From Novosphingobium lindaniclasticum LE124 (GTDB lineage Bacteria; Pseudomonadota; Alphaproteobacteria; Sphingomonadales; Sphingomonadaceae), in assembly GCF_000445125.1 (NCBI RefSeq), contig NZ_ATHL01000123.1:1-64000 (forward strand): a stretch of DNA of 64,000 nt. The letters are read 5' to 3'. The position numbers and the translations under genes were made by a program. This document shows positions 19,528 through 30,562 of this stretch, piece by piece. Position 1 is the stretch's first letter. Every line of letters starts with the position of its first letter. The notes beneath the pieces were generated by a model. The model saw only the letters and a list, made by a program, of their open reading frames with translations. It was not told the DNA's origin and made no database searches.

Positions 19528-20424
19528 CTAGTCCCCGCGGTAGCGCAAGGCGTCCACGAGCAGCCGGAACGCCGCCGAAGGCTGGCGGCGGCTGGGGTAA
19601 TAGAGATGGTAGCCTGAGAAAGGTTGGCACCAGTCGTCCAGCAGGGGAACCAGCCTGCCGGCTTCGATATGATCCCGTGCGTAAGTATCCATCATCATGG
19701 CGATCCCTGCGCCGTCCAGAGCGGCTCGCAGGATCATCGCCATGCTGTCGAACGTAAGCTGGCCATCGACGCGGACGGTCAACTCGCGTCCGTCCTTCTC
19801 GAACTCCCAGGCGTAGATGTTGCCGCGCGAGCGAAAGCGCAGGTTGATGCACTGGTGCGCGGCAAGATCGTGCGGCGTCTCCGGCATTCCGTGGCGAGCG
19901 ACATATTCGGGGGAAGCCACCGGCACCAGCCTTGCGCGCGGTCCTATGCGTACGGCGATCATGTCTCGGGCGATGGACTCGCCCAGACGGACGCCGGCAT
20001 CGAAACGCTCTGCGACGATATCGACGAAGCCGGGGTCGATGTTCAGCTCTACGTTGATATCGGGATAGAGCGGGAGGAACTTGCGCAGCACCGGCCAGAC
20101 GACCGAGTTCGCCGCATGTTCGGAAACCGTCAGGCGCACGGTTCCCGCCGGCTTGTCGCGCATCTCGCTGACCGTGGCCAGGCCCATGGTGATCTCGTCC
20201 ATGGCGGGGCGCAAGGTAGCCAGCAGCCGCTCGCCCGCCTCCGTGGGGGAAACCGCGCGGGTAGTCCTGGACAGCAGCCGCACGCCGAGGCGCGCTTCCA
20301 GTCGGCGGATCGTGTGGCTCAAGGCCGATTGCGAGGAGCCAAGCTTGGCGGCGGCGCGCGTGAAGCTGCCTTCGTCGGCGACGGCAATGAGGGCGGTGAG
20401 GTCGGCCAGATGTTCGCGGTGCAT
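19528..20424 (-). CDS. LysR-family transcriptional regulator
   Basis: A 298-residue LysR-type regulator. The helix-turn-helix occupies roughly residues 5-60 (LIAVADEGSFTRAAAKLGSSQSALSHTIRRLEARLGVRLLSRTTRAVSPTEAGERLL pattern), followed by the substrate-binding domain. The C-terminal part (RLVPLLDDWCQPFSGYHLYYPSRRQPSAAFRLLVDALR) matches the subgroup that controls SDR and aldo-keto reductase genes. It is divergent from the efflux operon with a 216-base gap; LysR proteins usually regulate the divergent neighbour, so control of that operon is plausible but not shown. The ATG at 20424 begins MHREHLADL; the frame stays open well upstream in antisense to the efflux genes, which is a composition artefact. 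Confidence 0.93.
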   Translation of the reverse strand: MHREHLADLTALIAVADEGSFTRAAAKLGSSQSALSHTIRRLEARLGVRLLSRTTRAVSPTEAGERLLATLRPAMDEITMGLATVSEMRDKPAGTVRLTVSEHAANSVVWPVLRKFLPLYPDINVELNIDPGFVDIVAERFDAGVRLGESIARDMIAVRIGPRARLVPVASPEYVARHGMPETPHDLAAHQCINLRFRSRGNIYAWEFEKDGRELTVRVDGQLTFDSMAMILRAALDGAGIAMMMDTYARDHIEAGRLVPLLDDWCQPFSGYHLYYPSRRQPSAAFRLLVDALRYRGD

Positions 20425-20640
20425 TGATGAGCCCGTATCATGGCTATCATGCGAAGGGCAGTATGGAACGACGGCGTGGGGGGAGGCGCTCCGTTGCCGG
20501 CCTCGGAAAATTTGCGCTGCGCGATCCTGCAACCGGGAACCACAGGAGAGGACAAGACTTTGTAATCGCCGCAGCTTCTTCTTGACCTTGGTTGCAGAAA
20601 CGGACCATCTTCGCTTTCGTCGAGGATCACCTGGAGCCCG
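20425..20640. promoter_or_regulatory. divergent control region, LysR gene and efflux operon
   Basis: This gap holds an exact heptamer direct repeat, TATCATG, at 20436-20442 and 20445-20451, 12 bases from the LysR start, which could be a LysR-type binding site. A GGAG ribosome site precedes the efflux lipoprotein gene. I see no gene or terminator. Confidence 0.4.
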
Positions 20641-22122
20641 ATGACTTTGCGAGCCGGAATCGATCGCCTTCTTCTCGTCCCGCTCGCGGCAGGCTTGCTG
20701 GCCTCTTGCGCGGCAGGCCCCGATTACAAGCCGCAGAGCGCCGGGCAACTGGGTGTGCCGGAGCAGTGGTCGGTCACTGCAGCAGCGCAGGCCGAAGATA
20801 TAACGCGCTGGTGGCGCAACTTCGACGATCCCGTTTTGACGCAGCTCGTGGAACAGGCAGCGGCGGCGAACCTCGATCTGGAGCAGGCCCTCGCACGGCT
20901 GCGGCAAGCGCGCGAATCGCTGGTGATCAGCCGTGCCGCGCTGTTCCCCTCGCTCAGCGGCTCGGGAAGCGCCGGCCGCAGCGAGGCGCTGCGCGGCGGC
21001 GGCACGGCGATCACCTTGCCCGACGGCACCGTGACCCAGACCGGGGGCGGCGGTCGTTCCAGCCTCGCTCTCGGGCTCGACGCCAGCTACCAGCTCGACC
21101 TGTTCGGCGGAAATCGCCGCGCGGTGGAAGCGAGCCGGGCGCAGTTCGAATCTTCCGGGTTCGACTATGCCACCACTCTGCTGACGGTGGAGAGCGAAGT
21201 TGCGCGCAATTACGTGCTGGCGCGCGCTTACCAGGCGCAGCTTGCCAATGCCCGCGCCAGCCTGGCGATCCAGGACGAAAACCTCCAGATCGCCGAGTGG
21301 CGGGTTCTTGCCGGCCTGGTCTCCTCGGTGGATCAGGAGCAGGCCCGCGCAAGCCGGGCGCAGACCGCGGCGGGCATTCCGCAGATTGAGCAGCAATACA
21401 ATGCCGCCGTGTCGCGGATCTCGGTCTTGACCGGCCAGGCGCCCGGCGGCGTGAAGCCGCTGCTTGAATCCGTCCGGCCGATCCCCAGGGGGCCGGGGCA
21501 GGTCGGCGCGGGCATCCCCGCCAACGTGCTGCGCCAGCGGCCGGACGTGCGCGCGGCGGAGCGCCAGCTGGCGGCCACGACCGCGCAGATCGGGGTGGCC
21601 AAGGCGCAGCTTTTGCCGCAGCTCACCATCAGCGGCAGCCTCGACACCAATGCCTCCGGCTTCGGCAGCCTGTTCGACACGATCACCGGCGGGCTGTTCG
21701 GCGGCATCAGCCAGGCGATCTTCAACGCCGGTCGCCTGGGCGCGCAGGTCCGCTCCAGCCGTGCGGCGGCGGACGGGGCTTTTGCGGCGTACAAATCCTC
21801 GGTCCTGGTGGCGCTGGAAGATATCGAGAACGCCGTGATCGCCCTGAGGTCCGCCGAGGAGCGCGAGCGGCAGTTCGCCATCGCCTTCGACGCCTCGAAC
21901 AACTCCGCCCTGCTGGCGCGGGCGCAGTACCGCAGCGGGCTGACCGACTTCACCACGCTCAACACGCAGGAAAGCGCGCTGATCTCCGCGCGGAACGGTC
22001 TGGTCCAGGCCCGCTCGGACCGGGCCACCGCTCTGATCGCGCTTTACGACGCGCTCGGCGGCGGCTGGGATCCGACATCCGATTACACCGAGCTGGCAAC
22101 CGAGCCCCGGGGAACCGACTGA
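20641..22122 (+). CDS. RND/ABC efflux outer-membrane lipoprotein, NodT/TolC-like
   Basis: A 493-residue outer-membrane factor of the NodT/OprM type, forming the exit duct of a tripartite exporter. A lipoprotein signal with lipobox LLASC places the acylated Cys at residue 23, followed by AGPDYK as in OprM/CusC. The two repeats of the TolC fold are seen as paired coiled-coil stretches (LVEQAAAANLDLEQALARLRQA and a similar C-terminal one), and IPANVLRQRPDVRAAERQLAA is the diagnostic motif of the family. It is the first gene of a four-gene operon with an adaptor, an ATPase and a permease, the spacing to the next being one base. Confidence 0.95.
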   Translation: MTLRAGIDRLLLVPLAAGLLASCAAGPDYKPQSAGQLGVPEQWSVTAAAQAEDITRWWRNFDDPVLTQLVEQAAAANLDLEQALARLRQARESLVISRAALFPSLSGSGSAGRSEALRGGGTAITLPDGTVTQTGGGGRSSLALGLDASYQLDLFGGNRRAVEASRAQFESSGFDYATTLLTVESEVARNYVLARAYQAQLANARASLAIQDENLQIAEWRVLAGLVSSVDQEQARASRAQTAAGIPQIEQQYNAAVSRISVLTGQAPGGVKPLLESVRPIPRGPGQVGAGIPANVLRQRPDVRAAERQLAATTAQIGVAKAQLLPQLTISGSLDTNASGFGSLFDTITGGLFGGISQAIFNAGRLGAQVRSSRAAADGAFAAYKSSVLVALEDIENAVIALRSAEERERQFAIAFDASNNSALLARAQYRSGLTDFTTLNTQESALISARNGLVQARSDRATALIALYDALGGGWDPTSDYTELATEPRGTD

Positions 22123-22123
22123 A

Positions 22124-23446
22124 ATGGCCGACGATAAACTCGATGAATTCCTGGGCGTGGAGAAGAAGCCGGTCTGGCGGCGCAAATGGGTGTTCTTGAC
22201 CGGACTGGTGCTGCTGGTGCTGCTTTGCATCCTGCTCGCGCGCTGCCTCGGTCCGGCGGAGACGCAAAGCTATGCCACCACCAAGGCGGAGAGGGGCCGG
22301 TTGATCACCAGCGTCTCGGCCACCGGCAAGCTGGCGCCGACCAACCAGGTCACCGTGGGGTCGCAGCTATCCGGCCTCGTGGTGAAAGTGCTCGTCGACG
22401 TGAACGACCGGGTGACGGCGGGGCAGGTGCTGGCAGAGATCGATCCCGAGCAGATCGAGGACCAGATCCGGCAAGGCCAGGCGCAGCTCAATGCCAATCG
22501 CGCGCAAGTGGACCAGGCCCGGGCAACCGTCGCGGAATCGCAGGCTCAGCTTGCACGGTTGGAGGAAGTGTCGCGCCTCTCGGGCGGCAAGGTTCCTTCC
22601 AGGACCGAGCTTCAGGCAGGCCGGGCCGACGTTCAGCGCGCCGTTGCCGCATTGAAGACGGCGCAGGCCAACGTGGTCGCCGCAGAGGCCTCGCTGGCCC
22701 AGAACCAGACCCAGCGAGCACGGGCGCGGATCATCTCGCCGGTCTCCGGCGTCGTGCTGGCACGGCAGGTCGATCCCGGCCAGACCGTGGCCTCCTCGTT
22801 CAACACCCCGACGTTGTTCGTCATCGCCGAGGATCTCAGCCAGATGAAGCTGGAAGTGGCTATCGACGAAGCGGACGTCGGCACGGTGAAGGAAGGGCAG
22901 AGCGCCAACTTCACCGTCGATGCCTTCCCCGGTCAGACCTTCCCCGCGAAGATCACCCGGGTGGAGATCGCGTCCAACCTGACGGCCTCTTCGGCCGGCT
23001 CGTCCAGTTCCTCGACGAGCGCGACCAGCACCAGCGGCCAAGTGGTTTCCTATGCCGCCGATCTTTCCGTCGCCAATGCCGACTTCAAGCTGCGCCCCGG
23101 CATGACCGCCACGGCCGATATCGTCACCTCGGACAAGCGGAACGTCCTGCTGATCCCCAACGCGGCGCTTTCCTACACGCCGCAAGTAACCGGAAAGGCC
23201 AAGAAGGGCGGCGGCGTGACGGGTGCGATCAGCTTCCGACCACGCCGTGGCCAGCGTCCCCCAAAGAGCGCGACTCTCGACCGGGGATCGCGGCAGACCA
23301 TCCATGTCCTCACGACGGAGGGTCAGCCGCAGGCCATCGAGATCGTCACCGGCAGCACCAACGGCCAGCAGACCGAAGTGCTTTCGGGCGGTCTGAAGCC
23401 CGGCATGCAGGTCATAACCGGCGAACTTGCCGGCACGGGAAGCTGA
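22124..23446 (+). CDS. MacA-like periplasmic adaptor (membrane fusion protein)
   Basis: A 440-residue membrane fusion protein linking an inner-membrane MacB-type transporter with the outer-membrane channel. A single N-terminal membrane anchor lies at about 22-43. The lipoyl-like halves (GKLAPTNQVTVGSQLSGLVVKVLVDVNDRVTAGQVLAEID and the ARIISPVSGVVLARQVDPGQTV match) flank an alpha-helical hairpin at about 100-190. The beta-barrel and membrane-proximal domains follow, with a Ser/Thr-rich insertion near residues 287-305. It has no ligand-specific feature, but its neighbours fix it as the MacA partner. It starts one base after the NodT-like gene stop. Confidence 0.93.
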   Translation: MADDKLDEFLGVEKKPVWRRKWVFLTGLVLLVLLCILLARCLGPAETQSYATTKAERGRLITSVSATGKLAPTNQVTVGSQLSGLVVKVLVDVNDRVTAGQVLAEIDPEQIEDQIRQGQAQLNANRAQVDQARATVAESQAQLARLEEVSRLSGGKVPSRTELQAGRADVQRAVAALKTAQANVVAAEASLAQNQTQRARARIISPVSGVVLARQVDPGQTVASSFNTPTLFVIAEDLSQMKLEVAIDEADVGTVKEGQSANFTVDAFPGQTFPAKITRVEIASNLTASSAGSSSSSTSATSTSGQVVSYAADLSVANADFKLRPGMTATADIVTSDKRNVLLIPNAALSYTPQVTGKAKKGGGVTGAISFRPRRGQRPPKSATLDRGSRQTIHVLTTEGQPQAIEIVTGSTNGQQTEVLSGGLKPGMQVITGELAGTGS

Positions 23447-23457
23447 GGTCGCCGCGC

Positions 23458-24213
23458 ATGGCCGGAACGGAATCGCCCGCAGCGCCCATCATCTCCCTGC
23501 GCGGGATCACCAAAGTGTTCGGCACCGGGGAGACGGCGTTTCGCGCGCTCAAGGGCGTCGATCTCGACATCGCGGCCGGGGACTTCGTGGCGGTCATGGG
23601 GCCGTCCGGGTCAGGCAAGTCGACCATGATGAACATTCTCGGCTGCCTGGATGTATCGACTTCGGGCGCCTTCCTGTTCCACGGCCACCATGTCGAGGAT
23701 CTCGACCGCGACCAGCGGGCGCTGCTGCGGCGCAGATACCTGGGGTTCGTGTTCCAGGGCTTCAATCTGCTGGCGCGCACTTCCGCGCTGGAGAACGTCG
23801 AGCTGCCGCTGCTGTACCGGGGCGATGCCAAGCAGAACCGCCGCCAGGAAGCCATGGCCGCCCTCGAGAAGGTCGGCCTTGCCGACTGGGCCGGGCACAC
23901 GCCGGGCGAGCTTTCCGGCGGCCAGCAGCAGCGCGTCGCCATCGCCCGCGCCATCGTCACCAACCCGGAGATCCTGCTGGCGGACGAGCCGACCGGCAAC
24001 CTCGACAGCCAGCGCTCCGTGGAGATCATGGAATTCCTTGCCACGCTCAACCGCGATTCCGGAATCACCGTGCTGATGGTCACCCATGAGCCGGACATGG
24101 CCGAATATGCCCGCCGCATCGTCCACTTCAAGGACGGGCTGATCGACCGGATCGAAGAGGCCGGTCGGCGTCCCGAGGCGATGGGCGGAACAACCGGCGG
24201 AGTGACCGGCTGA
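23458..24213 (+). CDS. MacB-type ABC transporter ATP-binding protein
   Basis: A 251-residue ABC ATPase of the LolD/MacB family. Walker A is GPSGSGKST, the Q-loop FVFQGFNLLARTSALENVELPLLYRG is typical of the MacB/FtsE group, the signature is LSGGQQQR and Walker B is ILLADEPTGNLD. In classical MacB the ATPase and permease are fused; here they are separate genes overlapping by one base. It would power a mechanotransmission-type exporter for macrolides, peptides, lipids or siderophores. The ATG at 23458 follows the adaptor stop by 11 bases. Confidence 0.95.
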   Translation: MAGTESPAAPIISLRGITKVFGTGETAFRALKGVDLDIAAGDFVAVMGPSGSGKSTMMNILGCLDVSTSGAFLFHGHHVEDLDRDQRALLRRRYLGFVFQGFNLLARTSALENVELPLLYRGDAKQNRRQEAMAALEKVGLADWAGHTPGELSGGQQQRVAIARAIVTNPEILLADEPTGNLDSQRSVEIMEFLATLNRDSGITVLMVTHEPDMAEYARRIVHFKDGLIDRIEEAGRRPEAMGGTTGGVTG

Positions 24214-25421
24214 TGCTGGGCACGATCCTTCTTCTCGCGCTGCGCTCCATCCGGCGGCACGTCCTGCGTTCCTTGCTGACGATGCTGGGTATCGTCATCG
24301 GCGTGGCAGCCGTCGTCTCGATGGTCACGCTCGGCAAGGCGACCACGGCGGCCGTCACCCAGCAGATCGCGGCGCTGGGCACCAACATTCTTCAGGTCCG
24401 CCCTGGCCAGGGGTTCGGACGCGGCGGTGGCGGCCCGGCGCCGCGCGACTTCGAACCGGCCGATATCATGGCGATCCGCCAGCAGGTGGGCGGCGTCACG
24501 GCCGTCGCGCCCCAGGCCTCTGCCAGCGGCACGGCGATCTACGAGGGCGCCAACTGGTCGACGACGATCAACGGCACCACTTCGGATTTCTTCAAGATCC
24601 AACCCTGGCCGTTGCAAACCGGGCGATCGTTCAACGAGGACGAGGAAACGGCGGGCAAATCTGTCTGCATCATCGGCTCCACAGTGAGCACCAACCTGTT
24701 CCGGGGCGCGGATCCGATCGGCAAGCGCTTTCGCATCGGCGAGGTGTCCTGCGACGTGATCGGCCTCCTTACCACCAAGGGCCAGGCCGGGTTCGGCGGA
24801 GACCAGGACGATATCGTCATCATGCCGATCAAGACGGTGCAGCGCCGCTTCCTCGGCACGACCGCGATCCGCACGATCCTGGTCGGCGTGGACCAGAACT
24901 ATTCCACCGAGCAGGTCCAGCAGACTTTGACCCGGCTGCTGCGCGAACGCCGCCACATCACCGAAGGCAAGGACGACGATTTCAACATTTTCGACACCAA
25001 GCAGATATCCGACACCCTGACGCAGACGACGACGATGCTGACCCGGATCGTCGCTGCGGTCGCCGCGATCAGCCTGGTCGTGGGCGGGATCGGCATCATG
25101 AACATCATGCTGGTCTCGGTGACGGAGCGTACGCGCGAAATCGGCATACGTCTCGCCATCGGCGCCGTCGCCAGCGAGGTCCTGCTGCAGTTCCTGGTGG
25201 AAGCCGTCGTGCTGTCGTGCCTCGGCGGGCTGATCGGACTGCTGCTGGCGCAACTGGTGGTAGGCGTGGCGACGCCGTTGATGGACCTGCCCTGGATATT
25301 TGATCCGGCCGTGAATCTCGGCGCTTTTGCGGTGTCCGCCGCGATCGGCGTGATCTTCGGCTATTTCCCGGCCAGACGCGCGGCCAGCCTCAATCCCATC
25401 GACGCACTTCGCCACGAGTGA
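24213..25421 (+). CDS. MacB-type ABC transporter permease
   Basis: A 402-residue FtsX/MacB-fold permease. The first membrane helix (about 20-45, LLTMLGIVIGVAAVVSMVTLG) is followed by a large periplasmic domain (MacB_PCD, about 45-260) and three C-terminal helices, with the conserved GGIGIMNIMLVSVTERTREIGIRLAIGA segment between. The periplasmic part contains a Gly-rich loop (RPGQGFGRGGGGPAPRDF). It starts inside the ATPase stop (TGATG). Together with the adaptor and the NodT-like channel it makes a complete tripartite exporter; the substrate is unknown. Confidence 0.95.
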   Translation: MLGTILLLALRSIRRHVLRSLLTMLGIVIGVAAVVSMVTLGKATTAAVTQQIAALGTNILQVRPGQGFGRGGGGPAPRDFEPADIMAIRQQVGGVTAVAPQASASGTAIYEGANWSTTINGTTSDFFKIQPWPLQTGRSFNEDEETAGKSVCIIGSTVSTNLFRGADPIGKRFRIGEVSCDVIGLLTTKGQAGFGGDQDDIVIMPIKTVQRRFLGTTAIRTILVGVDQNYSTEQVQQTLTRLLRERRHITEGKDDDFNIFDTKQISDTLTQTTTMLTRIVAAVAAISLVVGGIGIMNIMLVSVTERTREIGIRLAIGAVASEVLLQFLVEAVVLSCLGGLIGLLLAQLVVGVATPLMDLPWIFDPAVNLGAFAVSAAIGVIFGYFPARRAASLNPIDALRHE

Positions 25422-25562
25422 CGCGGTCGAAGCCCGCGGGCACGGCTCCACGCTGCGTCATTCCGCCGAAAACGGCCCCGGCGCATTTGGTCCGCGTGAA
25501 CGCGTCCGGACGGTCTGCAAGCGCCCCATTGCGGACATACAAAATCCGTGCATTCTTGCGCC

Positions 25563-26093
25563 ATGGATCAGAAACGGCGCTGGATTATGCCACTTTTGTC
25601 AGTCGCTATGCTGGCAGTTAGCCTCATTACATTATTCCAGAATAGGCCGGCTGTATATTACGCAGCATGCATAATTGGACTTCCCAATGCGACTCTTCCG
25701 GAGGCCTTGTCTCCAAAGGACGTTGGCTGTGCAATTCTAGGGGAAAGGCGCGCGTACTCTGGCAAGGTAATGACTGGAGGCGAGGCGGCGGCTTTTCACA
25801 CCGAGACAGGTGAACATGCGTCGTTTCATTGCCCCAAGTACGGATGTGGCGAAGATCTTGAGCGCCAGCTTAGCCTAAATTCATCCGCTACCTGCCCCCA
25901 TAGTCGGGCCACTGCCGGGATTGCGTATGCGGAAATCGAGGGATGGATGGCCTCATATCCTGGAGATTTTGGACATTTAAACGCGTTTCCCAACGAATTT
26001 TTTGCATCTCAAGTAATTAAGGTTGGGCCAGCGCCTCCTTCTTACATCCGTCAGATCGAAAAAAAGCTTCAGGAGCACGATGCATGCATTTGA
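25563..26093 (+). CDS. hypothetical membrane-anchored protein of atypical composition
   Basis: A 176-residue protein I do not recognise. From the ATG at 25563 it has a basic N-terminus (MDQKRRW), one hydrophobic helix at about 9-25, and a mostly hydrophilic rest with six Cys, including FHCPKYGC, and a charged C-terminal tail (IRQIEKKLQEHDACI). This suggests a single-span protein with an external or periplasmic domain that could form disulphides. Its base composition is clearly lower in G+C than the neighbours, with codons TTA, ATA and AGG that are rare elsewhere in the window. No ribosome site is obvious. Its foreign codon use and isolated position suggest recent acquisition. It may be a real gene or a decayed fragment. 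Confidence 0.55.
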   Translation: MDQKRRWIMPLLSVAMLAVSLITLFQNRPAVYYAACIIGLPNATLPEALSPKDVGCAILGERRAYSGKVMTGGEAAAFHTETGEHASFHCPKYGCGEDLERQLSLNSSATCPHSRATAGIAYAEIEGWMASYPGDFGHLNAFPNEFFASQVIKVGPAPPSYIRQIEKKLQEHDACI

Positions 26094-28896
<2,803 letters not shown>

Positions 28897-28928
28897 GTAC
28901 AAGGGCTTCAGCGCAACTTTCGCGAAGC

Positions 28929-28948
28929 ATATAAAGATATCTTTATAT
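28929..28948. promoter_or_regulatory. 20-base perfect palindrome before ahcY, SahR/ArsR-type operator
   Basis: ATATAAAGATATCTTTATAT is a perfect 20-base palindrome 98 bases before the ahcY start, in otherwise GC-rich DNA. ArsR-family regulators bind AT-rich palindromes of this form, and SahR, an ArsR-type repressor of methionine-cycle genes responding to S-adenosylhomocysteine, is known to control ahcY in many proteobacteria. The assignment is by position and form. No sahR gene is in the window. Confidence 0.65.
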
Positions 28949-28987
28949 TTGCGTCGCGAAAGCTGACGGGGTAGGGACGATGCATTC

Positions 28988-29016
28988 GAGACGCCGGGCT
29001 TCAGGTCCGGCGTCTC
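28988..29016 (+). other. perfect hairpin in the ahcY leader
   Basis: A 10-base perfect stem, gagacgccgg/ccggcgtctc, around the nine-base loop GCTTCAGGT lies 31 bases before the ahcY start, between the palindromic operator and the ribosome site. It lacks a T run, so it is not a classic terminator. It may protect the 5' end of the mRNA or terminate katG read-through weakly. Confidence 0.6.
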
Positions 29017-29046
29017 CCGTAACGTCCAACGTACCAGGAGCTTCCC

Positions 29047-30465
<1,419 letters not shown>

Positions 30466-30490
30466 TGGGTAGGGCCTTTATTGGCTAACG

Positions 30491-30532
30491 ATGGGGAGAG
30501 TGCCGCAATCGTGGCGCTCTCCCATTGTGTTT
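30491..30532 (+). terminator. intrinsic terminator after ahcY
   Basis: A GC-rich hairpin (arms gggagagtgcc and ggcgctctccc, one G-U pair, loop of eight) is followed by ATTGTGTTT. The T run is interrupted but the stem is strong. It lies 26 bases past the ahcY stop. Confidence 0.75.
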
Positions 30533-30562
30533 ATGGCTTCCCCGCATCATAGCCGTGGGTGA

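Noticed and set aside
19528-20424. OxyR controlling katG
   Set aside because: The LysR protein lacks the redox Cys pair in an OxyR context and is next to the efflux operon, not katG.
20425-22230. Upstream extension of the LysR gene by about 600 codons
   Set aside because: The extension is antisense to the efflux lipoprotein gene; the LysR domain begins at 20424.
28988-29016. SAM or SAH riboswitch in the ahcY leader
   Set aside because: Only one simple hairpin is visible; I cannot see the paired elements and conserved core of the known SAM or SAH classes. A covariance search would decide.
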